Shown here in pieces: positions 1 to 8,933 of a stretch of DNA of 64,000 bases. The notes beneath the pieces were generated by a model. That model did no database searches, was not told the DNA's origin, and saw only the letters and a list, made by a program, of their open reading frames with translations. The first letter of the stretch is position 1; every line of letters begins with the position of its first letter. The position numbers were made by a program, and so were the translations under genes. Origin of the DNA: Aestuariibacter sp. GS-14 (GTDB lineage: Bacteria; Pseudomonadota; Gammaproteobacteria; Enterobacterales; Alteromonadaceae); contig NZ_VHIP01000006.1 of the NCBI RefSeq assembly GCF_006494365.1, positions 186,001 through 250,000 of the forward strand, read 5' to 3'.

Positions 1-2
1 AA

Positions 3-824
3 CTCGTAAAGTCACTCAACCTGCTGGCTACAAAACTGGCTGATCACGAAATGAAAGCAGAACAGTCCCGCCGGCAACTGGAATTTGAAGTCGAGCAAAG
101 AACCAGAGAAATAAGTCAGGTTAATGAACAACTCACCAAAGTCGATTCCCGGAGAAGACAGTTTCTTGCTGACGTTTCCCATGAACTCAGAACACCGCTC
201 ACCATTATTAGAGGTGAAGCACAGGTAACACTGCGACAGTCTGCAGCGTCTGAACAGGTATACCGGGAAACACTCGATTCCATTCTGGTTCAGGCGATAA
301 ATCTTAGTGAACTGGTGGATGACTTGCTGTTACTGGCCAGAGCCGAACTAAGCCAGTTAAAACTCGACACCGCCCGTCAGGCGCTTGGCGACTTTTTACA
401 CGGCCAGGTAAGCCAGTGGCAACGCCTGCACAAAGACCGCGACTTTACCCTTGAAATAGATAATCACGCCAAAACGCTGCAGCTAAGTTTCGATCACCAG
501 CGCCTTAAGCAGGTAGTGGCAATTCTGCTTGATAACGCATGCAAATATTCAGCGCCGCAAACGCCAGTTATCGTGTCACTTAAACAAATCAACAACCGTG
601 CCTGCATTGACATTAAGGATTTTGGAGAAGGGATCTCGCCTTCGGATATTAATCATATCTTCGAACGCTTTGTTCGCTTTAAACATAAGTCGGAGGGCCT
701 GGGGCTTGGGCTGGCTATCGCCAAAGCAATAGTTGAGGCTCATGGTGGCGAAATCCGGGTCAGCTCAACCCCAGGAGAAGGCGCCTTGTTTCAAGTTTAT
801 TTGCCAATGGATGTTGTTTCATGA
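3..824 (+). CDS. Sensor histidine kinase, C-terminal part (5' end outside window)
   Basis: The reading frame is open back to the left edge, so this is the C-terminal part of a larger kinase; the first ATG in frame is at 51. A coiled coil follows (residues 1-35 counted from that Met). The HisKA H-box has the phosphoacceptor at His44 in SHELRTP. The HATPase_c domain has an N-box (LLDNACKYS), a G1 box (DFGEGIS) and a G2 box (GLGLGLAIAKAI). The sensor and membrane part lies upstream and cannot be seen. The stop overlaps the start of the regulator gene by four bases (ATGA), which indicates translational coupling and a cognate pair. The signal sensed is unknown. Confidence 0.93.
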   Translation, partial: LVKSLNLLATKLADHEMKAEQSRRQLEFEVEQRTREISQVNEQLTKVDSRRRQFLADVSHELRTPLTIIRGEAQVTLRQSAASEQVYRETLDSILVQAINLSELVDDLLLLARAELSQLKLDTARQALGDFLHGQVSQWQRLHKDRDFTLEIDNHAKTLQLSFDHQRLKQVVAILLDNACKYSAPQTPVIVSLKQINNRACIDIKDFGEGISPSDINHIFERFVRFKHKSEGLGLGLAIAKAIVEAHGGEIRVSSTPGEGALFQVYLPMDVVS

Positions 825-1531
825 AAGTGTTAATTGCCGACGACGAAATCTCGTTAGTAAATTTTCTGTATCGGGGGCTTACAGCGGAGGGTTTTGAATG
901 TATTAAAGAGACTTCACTGCACAACCTGATTGACGTAGTTAAACGGGAGAAGCCAGATCTGCTGGTACTCGACAGGATGTTTGGTGAGGACGATAGCGTT
1001 GATCTTCTCTCACCCCTGAAGCAGCTCAGTCATGCACCGATGGTGTTACTGTTATCCGCCCTCGACGATATAGGCGACAAAGTAAACGGGCTAGATAAAG
1101 GTGCCGACGACTACTTGTGTAAACCCTTCGATTTCGACGAATTACTAGCCCGTATGAATGCACTTGGACGACGCCAACGAGCGCAGCCAATTACGCAAGC
1201 CAAACAAATGCGTTTTGCCAATCTGGTGCTGGACTTAGAATCCAAGCTGGCCAGTATTATTCACAACGAGAATGCGCAGGAGTTGACGCTGACCAACATT
1301 GAGTTCAACCTGCTGAGCTATTTTATAGAGTCACAGAATAAAGTGCTTACCCGGGAGCGTATATTAAGCCGTGTGTGGCAAAGCAATACCGATCCGCTAA
1401 CGAATATTGTGGACGTATACATCAGCAGGCTACGGCAAAAAATCCCCCCAACAGCGGGCCTGGAGATCACCACTATCCGCGGTAATGGCTACCGGTTAAA
1501 AGCACTTAACGAAGCGTATTCACAGCGGTGA
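821..1531 (+). CDS. OmpR/PhoB-type response regulator
   Basis: The product has 236 residues. The N-terminal receiver domain (about 1-118) has the acidic pair at residues 7-8, the phosphoacceptor Asp51 (LLVLDRMFG) and Lys101 (CKPFDF). A winged-helix DNA-binding domain (about 130-230) ends in the typical VDVYISRLRQK and IRGNGYRL motifs. It overlaps the upstream kinase by four bases and is its probable partner. It should act in the cytoplasm as a transcription factor. Target genes cannot be told from the sequence; the following 320 bases contain no gene. Confidence 0.94.
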   Translation: MKVLIADDEISLVNFLYRGLTAEGFECIKETSLHNLIDVVKREKPDLLVLDRMFGEDDSVDLLSPLKQLSHAPMVLLLSALDDIGDKVNGLDKGADDYLCKPFDFDELLARMNALGRRQRAQPITQAKQMRFANLVLDLESKLASIIHNENAQELTLTNIEFNLLSYFIESQNKVLTRERILSRVWQSNTDPLTNIVDVYISRLRQKIPPTAGLEITTIRGNGYRLKALNEAYSQR

Positions 1532-1851
1532 GTCAGTGATATGCGATTCACCATACCTCATTGCGATTCGGTACAGGATGATGGCAAAACTCGCCATCCC
1601 CCCTTCCAGCACTCATATTGAACAAGGTGCCGACGCTCGTGACGTAACCATTACCAGATAGCGGCACTCAATCTGTCTCCAACGTCCCATCAGAGTAGCC
1701 TTATTTTTCAATCGCCATTGGTACTTCCCTCTCATGATCACTACACATAAGTAAATTGACTTTATCAATCGATTTGCAGTGTACCCTCAGGTATCATTCT
1801 CTCGTTGCAAGCCATTACTAAACAATCGTTTTATCTGAACTAACCTGAATA
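1532..1851. other. Intergenic region, no gene seen
   Basis: This 320-base gap lies between the response regulator and the next gene. No convincing ORF, tRNA or strong hairpin was seen. A TTGACT hexamer at 1756-1761 could be a -35 element, but no good -10 box sits at a 17-base spacing, so the promoter of the following gene is not defined. Confidence 0.4.
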
Positions 1852-3051
1852 ATGAACCACGCTCAGCAATTTGTTGCACTCACTAAACAACTCCTTGAAT
1901 TTCAGGACTTCTGGCGAGACTCACCGTTTTACAATCCCGACATGGTGTGGCGCAAGCACTACCCTGAATTAAGCAAGCAGGTACTGCAACTCAGTGAGAA
2001 AGCGTTTAATGACATTGATAACAGTGCAGAGAAACTCCATCAGTTTTTAGCCAATTATATTCCCCACTATGGGGACATGCTGGCCCTCTTAAATGTTGCG
2101 CAGAACATCCATCCGGTGGAACTCAACAAACACCTGGCAACGGGCGTGTCGGGGCGAAAATGGTCGCAAATTTTTGCCTTCATTGGCGCCTTGCCGGAAA
2201 AGGCGGCACCAGGCGTATCCACAGTGGTAGACTGGTGCTCAGGTAAAGCGCATTTAGGCCGCGCGGTTGCTCATCATTGGCAGCGCGATTTACACGGTAT
2301 AGAAATGCAATCACAACTGTGTGATGAAGGCAGCGCACTTGCTGCGCCCTGGGTTAACAAGGCACACTTTAGCTGCAAGGATGTGCTGGCAGAAAGTCAT
2401 GATTTTCATTCGCACGAACATGTTATTGCCTTGCATGCTTGTGGCGACTTGCACCGAACTCTGCTCAGGCAATGGCTGGCGAGCAACTCGCAGTACTTAT
2501 CCTTTGCACCCTGTTGTTACCATCAGTGGCTGCATGGAGATTATGAGCCCCTGTCTGCAATCGCTGCTGACAACAACCTGTATCTGAGTAAAAATCAGGT
2601 GCGCCTTGCGGTACAAGAAATGGTTACCTCGTCACCAAGAGTGTGCAAACAAGTGAGCACCTTAAGTGAATGGCGAATGGCCTTTGATTTGATTCAGCGG
2701 GACATCACCGGCAAAGATGAATACCGCTCCACGCCGTCGTTACCCTACTCCTACGTAGCCCTTGGCCCTGAAGTAACGATCCGAACACTGGCAGAAAAAT
2801 GTAACATTGCCCTGCCGCCTGACATTAACTTTGCACCATTTTTGCAAAAGGCAGAAGTGAGATACCGTGAGTTTCGCCGGTTGCAGTTGGTGTCGCAGGG
2901 ATTTCGGCGCGCTCTGGAAATGTGGTTAGTACTGGACTTGGTATTGTTTTTACAAGAAGGCGGATGCGACGTAGCCTTAACCCGTTTTTGCCCACGGGAA
3001 ATAACCCCGCGCAACCTACATATCAATGCCATTCGGAACAACGCGTGCTGA
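1852..3051 (+). CDS. Class I SAM-dependent methyltransferase (Methyltransf_32-like)
   Basis: The product has 399 residues and no signal peptide, so it is cytoplasmic. The centre holds a glycine motif typical of SAM binding (VVDWCSGKAHLGRAVA, about 123-138), then HACGDLHRTL and FAPCCYHQW. The ALHACGD and CCYH pair resembles the Methyltransf_32 group, which includes tRNA methyltransferase TRM13-like and METTL25-like proteins. The substrate is not known for bacterial members; an RNA substrate is only a guess. The gene stands alone on its strand and converges on the SulP transporter, with a hairpin terminator between them. Confidence 0.82.
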   Translation: MNHAQQFVALTKQLLEFQDFWRDSPFYNPDMVWRKHYPELSKQVLQLSEKAFNDIDNSAEKLHQFLANYIPHYGDMLALLNVAQNIHPVELNKHLATGVSGRKWSQIFAFIGALPEKAAPGVSTVVDWCSGKAHLGRAVAHHWQRDLHGIEMQSQLCDEGSALAAPWVNKAHFSCKDVLAESHDFHSHEHVIALHACGDLHRTLLRQWLASNSQYLSFAPCCYHQWLHGDYEPLSAIAADNNLYLSKNQVRLAVQEMVTSSPRVCKQVSTLSEWRMAFDLIQRDITGKDEYRSTPSLPYSYVALGPEVTIRTLAEKCNIALPPDINFAPFLQKAEVRYREFRRLQLVSQGFRRALEMWLVLDLVLFLQEGGCDVALTRFCPREITPRNLHINAIRNNAC

Positions 3052-3079
3052 TCTAAATTAGCACTGGGCGCACAAGAAA

Positions 3080-3103
3080 AAACCGAGCCAGTTGGCTCGG
3101 TTT
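3080..3103. terminator. Bidirectional intrinsic terminator
   Basis: An 11-base perfect inverted repeat (AAACCGAGCCA / TGGCTCGGTTT) has A-rich sequence before it and TTT within and after it. It lies between two convergent genes (methyltransferase and SulP transporter) and can serve both strands. Confidence 0.8.
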
Positions 3104-3137
3104 CTGAAACGGTAGACGTTAACCGTAAATGTGCAAC

Positions 3138-4703
3138 TTAACCCAGCTTATCTGATGCAATGTGATAGCGTGGGTCTTCATTAACGTTAATTTCTACAAA
3201 CTTATTCGCTTTGGTAAGCAGTGCTAAACACTCGTGACTTACGTGGCGAATATGCAGCTTTTTACCTGCTTTTTCGTATTTATCGGCCAGGCCATCCAAA
3301 GCGTCGATACCTGACGAGTCCCAGATACGGCTCGACTGGAAATCAATCACCACATCATCCGGGTCGTTGGCAATATCGAACAAATCGCGGAAGTGACTAA
3401 CCGACCCAAAGAACAATGGACCTTGTAACTCGTACACTTTCCAGCCGTCTTTATCTACGTGCGTTTTTACTTCAATGTGGCGCGCGTGTTTCCAGGCAAA
3501 TACCAGTGCAGACACAATCACGCCCACCACAACCGCAATGGCCAGGTCGGCAATTACCGTCACCGCAGTTACCAGGAACAGTACAAACGCATCTTCCTTG
3601 TTCACACCGCGAATAATGCGGAACGACGCCCATTCAAACGTACCAATTACCACCACGAACATAACGCCCACCAGCGCAGCCAGCGGGATCATTTCAATCA
3701 GCGGTGCAGCAAATAAAATAAAGCCCAACAGCACCACGGCAGCAGTAATACCGGAAAGGCGCCCACGACCACCAGAGTTAATATTAATCATGCTCTGACC
3801 AATCATGGCGCAACCACCCATACCGCCGAAGAAGCCGTTCACGGTGTTTGCCACACCCTGACCAATACATTCTTTGTTGCCACGGCCACGTGTGTCGGTC
3901 ATTTCGTCAATCAGTGACAAGGTTAACAAGGATTCAATTAAGCCCACCAAACAGAGGATCACCGACGTAGGCAACACAATCATGAAGGTTTCCCAGGTAA
4001 ACGGCACCATAGGGATGGCAAACGACGGTAATTCACCGGCAAGCGTCGCACTGTCTTTTTGGTCGGCAGGCAGCATATCGCGCACAAAATCAATTACCGT
4101 TCGCGCTTCTAAATCCAGTCCGTGAACCAATAAGGTAATGGTAATAATAGCGGCAAGTGACGCGGGAATGGCTTTGGTAATCCGTGGCAAAATGTAAATA
4201 ATGGCCATGGTAAGCGCAACCAAACCCAGCATCCAGTACAACAGGGTGCCCTGCATCCACTGCTGTTCGCCCAGCGCATTAGCTACTTTGAACTGCCCTA
4301 ACTGTGCCAGGAATATCACAATTGCCAGGCCGTTTACAAAACCCAGCATTACCGGGTATGGCACCAGCCGGATAAACTTACCTAACCGGAATATGCCGCA
4401 GAGTATTTGCAATAAGCCCGCGAGTATTACCGCGGCAAATAAATACTGCACACCGTGCTGGCTAACCAGCGAAACCATTACCACCGCCATGGCACCGGTT
4501 GCACCGGAAATCATACCGGGACGGCCGCCGATGGCAGACGTGATCAAACCCATCATAAAGGCGGCATACAAACCAATCATTGGTTCTACACCTGCCACAA
4601 AGGCAAAGGCAACGGCTTCTGGCACCAGTGCCAGCGCTACCGTTATCCCGGATAGCACATCGTTCTTGATGTTGCTGTCTTTACTGGAGATTATGTCAAA
4701 CAT
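3138..4703 (-). CDS. SulP-family anion transporter with STAS domain
   Basis: The product has 521 residues. The N-terminal 390 or so residues are a run of hydrophobic segments with the SulP signature region near the start ([12 protein letters not shown] and [17 protein letters not shown]). The C-terminal STAS domain (about 415-510) contains [16 protein letters not shown]. The family moves sulfate, bicarbonate or other anions across the inner membrane, usually with Na+ or H+. The substrate is not determined here. No carbonic anhydrase gene is adjacent, so bicarbonate uptake is not supported by context. It is monocistronic. Confidence 0.93.
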   Translation of the reverse strand: MFDIISSKDSNIKNDVLSGITVALALVPEAVAFAFVAGVEPMIGLYAAFMMGLITSAIGGRPGMISGATGAMAVVMVSLVSQHGVQYLFAAVILAGLLQILCGIFRLGKFIRLVPYPVMLGFVNGLAIVIFLAQLGQFKVANALGEQQWMQGTLLYWMLGLVALTMAIIYILPRITKAIPASLAAIITITLLVHGLDLEARTVIDFVRDMLPADQKDSATLAGELPSFAIPMVPFTWETFMIVLPTSVILCLVGLIESLLTLSLIDEMTDTRGRGNKECIGQGVANTVNGFFGGMGGCAMIGQSMININSGGRGRLSGITAAVVLLGFILFAAPLIEMIPLAALVGVMFVVVIGTFEWASFRIIRGVNKEDAFVLFLVTAVTVIADLAIAVVVGVIVSALVFAWKHARHIEVKTHVDKDGWKVYELQGPLFFGSVSHFRDLFDIANDPDDVVIDFQSSRIWDSSGIDALDGLADKYEKAGKKLHIRHVSHECLALLTKANKFVEINVNEDPRYHIASDKLG

Positions 4704-4860
4704 GTTTGCTTCTTCAGTGGGTGATTAAAAAACGGTCGGCGATCCTACCACTGTCAGGCGAATTTGTCCTTTAACAGTTTGTTAATAAATGCCGCCTGAA
4801 CTTGACCAGCCACGTGATATTCGATTTACTGGCAGCGAATAAACAACCTGATCGCATCTT

Positions 4861-5184
4861 ATGGATATTAAAGAGTACATCGACCATTTCCCTGAAATCG
4901 CCCAACGCGAACGTCACGAACAGTTTAAAATACTTGAACAAGCTCAGGCCGCAGCTTTTACGCCTTCTGCCCTGCGCAGCTATACCCTTTACAGCTGGTT
5001 AATTCCGTTGCTGTGGATTGTTGGTATTGGCGGTGTGCTTTACGTTGCGGTGGGATTTGCCAGTTGGGTGCCTGTGGTAGCCCTGATTGCGGGATTAGTT
5101 ATTTCGCGCATCATGATCAACAACCGCCGGGAAGCCCTGATGCAAAGTGGATTAAAGGCCGTGTTAAAAGACGCACCACAATGA
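4861..5184 (+). CDS. Small two-TM membrane protein, unknown function
   Basis: The product has 107 residues. A hydrophilic N-terminus (about 1-40, rich in Glu and Gln) is followed by two hydrophobic segments (about 46-67 and 69-86) and a short basic tail. I do not recognise the family. Its stop overlaps the start of the next gene by four bases (ATGA), so the two are probably translated as a unit. It diverges from the SulP transporter across about 157 bases. Confidence 0.72.
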   Translation: MDIKEYIDHFPEIAQRERHEQFKILEQAQAAAFTPSALRSYTLYSWLIPLLWIVGIGGVLYVAVGFASWVPVVALIAGLVISRIMINNRREALMQSGLKAVLKDAPQ

Positions 5185-5471
5185 TAGTTGTTATTTTTCG
5201 CGCCACCGTTAAACAACTCGATGACGAGTATTTGCAACAAGCAGGCAAACTGCGCCAGTTGGCTTTAGACCAATACGGCTGCCTCGAATTTACCGCGCTG
5301 TGTGAAGGCGACAAAGAGATTGCGTTATCCTACTGGCCAGACGAAGACAGCGTAATACGTTGGAAAAACGATCCGCTCCACAAAGCCGCCCAGCAGCAGG
5401 GAAAACAAAACTGGTATCAGGATTATCAGGTGCAGGTGGCCAGTATAAATCGCGAGTATACCTCGAGCTAG
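5181..5471 (+). CDS. ABM-domain (antibiotic biosynthesis monooxygenase-like) protein
   Basis: The product has 96 residues when started at the ATG overlapping the upstream stop. The frame stays open further upstream, but that part lies inside the membrane-protein gene. The sequence fits the ferredoxin-like ABM fold: a first strand MIVVIFRATVK, then a helix ending in YGCLEFTALCEG, then strand IALSYW and an ending RWKNDPLHKAAQQQG. The family includes small dimeric oxygenases and heme-degrading enzymes, but many members have no known reaction, and none is assigned here. Confidence 0.8.
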   Translation: MIVVIFRATVKQLDDEYLQQAGKLRQLALDQYGCLEFTALCEGDKEIALSYWPDEDSVIRWKNDPLHKAAQQQGKQNWYQDYQVQVASINREYTSS

Positions 5472-5504
5472 CCACCTATCCAGTTATCATACAGAAACGT
5501 TTTA

Positions 5505-6818
5505 TTACAATGCTTTATCGATATTAATCAACGCATTGGCGAACGTATCGATTTCCGCTAACGTAGTAAACACCTGTGGCGTAACACGAATATTACAGCC
5601 ACTGGCGAGATCCTGGCGCACCACTGTAAATACACCAAACTCGTTTTCCAGGCGTTGTTGAAGCGCCGAGACCTGCGGCTGGGTCACCTGGCCTTTAATT
5701 CTGAATCCGCCCATGCCTGAACTACCGTCAACGTCGGCTGCACCCAGCACTTCAATGTTTGGCAGTGTGTTCGCTACATCAACCCAGCGGCTGCGCAAAT
5801 AACGTAACCGCTCAGCTTTGTTTTCACCCCCTATGGCAAAATGAAATGCAATGGCGTGGGGCACTGCAAGAAACGCGGCGAAGTCAGACGTAGCTATATG
5901 CACTCGATTCTGTGCTGATTCATTTCCACCTGCCTCTCCCGGGAACGGTGAAACTCGCTCAAGTGTGCCTGCCTTCATGTACAAAGCACCCACGCCAACA
6001 GGCGACCCAATCCACTTGTGCAAGTTAAATACTGCCCAATCTACGCCAAGGTCGTCCATTTTAAAATTAACCAACCCCCAGGATTGCGCGCAATCGCAAA
6101 TTACATCAATTCCCTTTGATTTAGCCAGGGCCGCAATTTCCTTTACGGGCAACGTTAAACCGTGTTGGTTGCTGGTATGAGTTAACAACATCAACTTTAA
6201 ATTTGGATGTTGTTGAAATGCAGCGGTATAGGCATCAATGAAATCCTGCTTGCTACCGGATGAAGGCAAGGATAGTGCGATACCTTCCGCTTTGTGTTCA
6301 TTGGCCAGCCATTGCATCATGTGCTGAAAACTCGGGTAATCAACATCGGCCCAAAGAACAGCGTCCTGTTTTTGCAATCCTTTATACTGAGTAATTAGAT
6401 TCACAAACGATTCGGTGGCATTTCGGGTTAACGCAATTTCGTTTACTTCTGCACCTAACGCCCTGGCCACAGTTTGTTTCACCTGCTTAAAATCATCCGA
6501 CCAATGTTTTCTGGCGTACCAGGCCATTTCCTGATTTATCTTCCGGGTCAATCGAATGTATTCGTCTTCGACCGGCAGTGCCATTTTCCCCCAATAGCCT
6601 TGTTCAAGGTTGATGGTATCAGTTCCCTTCAGATAATAACGCGACACTTTGTTCCAATAAGACTCATCCCTTGCCACTGCTTGCGGTGATGCATTGGTGT
6701 GAAGTAAATCTACAAGCTCATTTATTGTTGAGTCCTCACCGCTGGCGAATACTGAATGAGATAATCCACCAAGTGATAGCGTGGTAAATGTTTTTAAAAG
6801 TTGTCGCCGGCTCTGCAT
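5505..6818 (-). CDS. Tat-exported class V aminotransferase (isopenicillin N epimerase-like)
   Basis: The product has 437 residues. It starts with a twin-arginine signal (SRRQLLKTFTTLSLGGL, cleavage probably after VFASG). The rest is a fold-type I PLP enzyme: TRNATESF near residue 132, the cofactor Asp in VICDCAQSWG (about 242), and the PLP lysine in NLHKW at Lys268. The closest named relatives are isopenicillin-N-epimerase and cysteine desulfurase-like proteins; this does not imply beta-lactam synthesis. A Tat signal fits an enzyme that loads its cofactor before export to the periplasm. Neighbours give no pathway. Confidence 0.88.
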   Translation of the reverse strand: MQSRRQLLKTFTTLSLGGLSHSVFASGEDSTINELVDLLHTNASPQAVARDESYWNKVSRYYLKGTDTINLEQGYWGKMALPVEDEYIRLTRKINQEMAWYARKHWSDDFKQVKQTVARALGAEVNEIALTRNATESFVNLITQYKGLQKQDAVLWADVDYPSFQHMMQWLANEHKAEGIALSLPSSGSKQDFIDAYTAAFQQHPNLKLMLLTHTSNQHGLTLPVKEIAALAKSKGIDVICDCAQSWGLVNFKMDDLGVDWAVFNLHKWIGSPVGVGALYMKAGTLERVSPFPGEAGGNESAQNRVHIATSDFAAFLAVPHAIAFHFAIGGENKAERLRYLRSRWVDVANTLPNIEVLGAADVDGSSGMGGFRIKGQVTQPQVSALQQRLENEFGVFTVVRQDLASGCNIRVTPQVFTTLAEIDTFANALINIDKAL

Positions 6819-7021
6819 GCTTAGCTCCTGAAATTGTTACTTTATAACATCAGGTATAACGCCGCCGATGTAAATAGAGTCGATGACCTGCACTCGTTGA
6901 ATTGCAGATAAACAGGACAAATCAATGCGCTTTGAGGAAAGGGACACATTAATAACACTGAAAATATATGGATTTGAGTGTTAAGCTACGAAGTAACCTT
7001 TTCCGAACCACCAAACTATTC

Positions 7022-7966
7022 ATGCAGTCCTCCACTATCGATTTTGCGATCACCGTTATCGGGCCCGTACTGGCGTTGCTGGTAATGGGTAACGTGTTAA
7101 TCCGCGTTAAACTGATCAACGACGAGTTTGTTGCAACGGGATCCAAACTGGTATTCACCGTTGCCCTGCCCGCGTTGTTGTTTTTATCAATCAGTCAGGC
7201 TGATTTCAGCCATGCCGCAAATCCATTACTTATTGGTATCGGGCTTGCCGGGACCCTGGGTTATTTCCTGGTGTTTATGGGATTAAGTCATGTGCTGGTT
7301 GCCAACCCTGATGCAAAAGGTGTGGTTACCCAAGGCGGCTTTCGCGCCAATATGGGGATCATTGGTTTGGCTTATTGCGCCAATACCTATGGCAGCGATG
7401 GACTCGCTGCAGCCTCGGTGTATCTGGGTCTGGTAACTATTCTGTTTAATGTACTGAGTGTATTTGTTTTAAACTTCTATCAGGAAGGTAAGCGCTCACT
7501 TACAAAGCAACTGTCCGGCATTGCTAAAAACCCGCTGATCATTGCTATTTGCTGTGCACTGCCGTTCTCGTATTTCAACTGGTCACTGCCGGGCATTGCC
7601 ATTACCACCGGTAAATACTTCGCGCAGTTAACACTGCCACTGGCGTTACTTTGCACGGGAGCATCACTGCAATTTCGATCGTTCAGCGATGACTGGTTTA
7701 ACATTTCCTTAAGCACGCTAAGTAAGTGTGTGTTGTACCCGGCTATTATGGTGGGGATTGCCTATTTTGCAGGTTTACAGGGTATGCCTTTGGGCATTGT
7801 ACTGCTGATGGCGATTTCGCCTACGGCCGCCGCCAGTTACGTTATGGTACGAAGTCTGGGCGGCGACCACCGGCTGGCAGCAAGTATTATTGCAGTTACC
7901 ACCCTGCTGTCGTTACCGGTGACCATTGTAGCGTTTGATCTGTTGGCGTCGCGGAACCTGCTGTAG
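7022..7966 (+). CDS. AEC-family (auxin efflux carrier-like) permease
   Basis: The product has 314 residues from the Met at 7022. An in-frame start at 6968 would add 18 residues that are not hydrophobic and not typical of the family; neither start has a clear ribosome site. About ten hydrophobic segments are arranged as two halves of five, typical of the AEC family in the bile/arsenite/riboflavin transporter group. Motifs include GGFRANMGIIGLAY in the first half and AISPTAAASYVM in the second. Bacterial members carry malate, malonate or amino acids; the substrate here is unknown. It converges on bolA with only three bases between. Confidence 0.88.
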   Translation: MQSSTIDFAITVIGPVLALLVMGNVLIRVKLINDEFVATGSKLVFTVALPALLFLSISQADFSHAANPLLIGIGLAGTLGYFLVFMGLSHVLVANPDAKGVVTQGGFRANMGIIGLAYCANTYGSDGLAAASVYLGLVTILFNVLSVFVLNFYQEGKRSLTKQLSGIAKNPLIIAICCALPFSYFNWSLPGIAITTGKYFAQLTLPLALLCTGASLQFRSFSDDWFNISLSTLSKCVLYPAIMVGIAYFAGLQGMPLGIVLLMAISPTAAASYVMVRSLGGDHRLAASIIAVTTLLSLPVTIVAFDLLASRNLL

Positions 7967-7969
7967 CTG

Positions 7970-8287
7970 CTAGCCTGATTTACTGCCACCGCGACAGGGC
8001 GGAGAAGCAAAGGATTGCTCGCCACGGGCAGTCCATTCCTGAGGTGTGTAAGTATGTAACGCCAGCGCATGCACCGGTCCGGCTAATGCGTCAGCCAGCA
8101 AGGCATTAACTTGTCGGTGCCGGGCAATCAGGCGCTGCCCCTCAAACGCATCTGATACAATCGTTACCTTAAAATGACTTTGCGCGCCGGGCGCGACATT
8201 GTGCTGATGGCTTTCGTCCTGAATATCCAGAAATACTGGCTGAAGATGTGCATTGAGTTGCGATTCAATAAAAGCATTTACTTGCAT
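7970..8287 (-). CDS. bolA: BolA-family protein
   Basis: The product has 105 residues and is cytoplasmic. The class II KH-like BolA fold is recognisable: helix IESQLNAHL, then the DESHQHNVAPGAQSHFKVTIVS block, the RLIARHRQVNALLAD helix and the HALALHTYTPQEW ending. The conserved histidine after RLIAR matches the residue used with monothiol glutaredoxins to hold [2Fe-2S] clusters. BolA influences cell shape and biofilm genes and Fe-S trafficking in E. coli. The start overlaps the 3' end of the AlkB-like gene by ten bases, so the two are probably one transcript. Confidence 0.92.
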   Translation of the reverse strand: MQVNAFIESQLNAHLQPVFLDIQDESHQHNVAPGAQSHFKVTIVSDAFEGQRLIARHRQVNALLADALAGPVHALALHTYTPQEWTARGEQSFASPPCRGGSKSG

Positions 8288-8919
8288 AAGTGAGGAGCAA
8301 TATAGCGAAACGTGAGGTTGATTCTACCATCAATGACTTTGCGCGTCTTGCTCAACCCATGATGATAAAAACGTTGTGTTTGACCCGCCATTACCAGCAA
8401 ACTGCCATTGGCAAGTTGTATATCGGTGCGCTCACCGCTGGGTAAATGTTTAAAACTGAATTTGCGTTCTGCCCCTAACGATATGGATGCGATTACCGGT
8501 TCGGGCCCAAGTTCCGGTTCGTCATCGGCATGCAGCCCCATGCCGTCTTGTCCGTCTCTGTACCAATTAGCCAGCACGCAGTTAAATTGTGTATCCAGCT
8601 CGAGAGTAAGCCTCTCCCTTAATGAGTCTAACAAGGGGGTGAACGGATGAGGTATCATGCGCAAACCTGAGTAGGTATATTCACAATGCGCTGCACCATG
8701 CCAGCTTTGCAGGCGTGGAATCAATACCGATTTACCGTACAATTTGATAGTATCCTGCCGCCAGGGCAAGCTTTGCTGTAATTGAGCATGTAATGTTAAT
8801 GCTTCTTGCTCACTCAGCCAGTCCGGCTGGTAACTCACCCGGGCATCTCTTAGCGGCAGTGCTTTGAGCCCCTGGGCGGGCGAGAGAAAAAGATCAGACT
8901 GCACAGTATTTAACACCAA
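8278..8919 (-). CDS. AlkB-like 2-oxoglutarate/Fe(II) dioxygenase
   Basis: The product has 213 residues. Iron ligands are visible as His130 and Asp132 (GLHADDE) and His187 (RFYHHG). The 2-oxoglutarate site shows NWY (118-120) and two arginines in GRINLTFRYI (199 and 205). This pattern matches the ALKBH2/3-like bacterial group, which removes methyl groups from alkylated bases in DNA or RNA. The gene lies just upstream of bolA (overlap) and is divergent from rlmG across 14 bases, so the promoters must overlap the coding ends. Confidence 0.92.
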   Translation of the reverse strand: MVLNTVQSDLFLSPAQGLKALPLRDARVSYQPDWLSEQEALTLHAQLQQSLPWRQDTIKLYGKSVLIPRLQSWHGAAHCEYTYSGLRMIPHPFTPLLDSLRERLTLELDTQFNCVLANWYRDGQDGMGLHADDEPELGPEPVIASISLGAERKFSFKHLPSGERTDIQLANGSLLVMAGQTQRFYHHGLSKTRKVIDGRINLTFRYIAPHLCK

Positions 8920-8933
8920 GATAAAATGCGTTC

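Noticed and set aside
4201-4728. A 175-codon frame on the plus strand inside the SulP transporter gene
   Set aside because: It is antisense to a clearly conserved membrane protein and has biased, low-complexity composition from the opposite strand.
5013-5180. A longer start for the ABM-domain gene
   Set aside because: The extra residues come from out-of-frame translation of the preceding membrane-protein gene; the ATG at 5181 overlaps the upstream stop and fits the family start.
5505-6818. A beta-lactam synthesis role for the isopenicillin N epimerase-like gene
   Set aside because: No other beta-lactam synthesis gene is nearby, and class V aminotransferases carry this label widely without that function.
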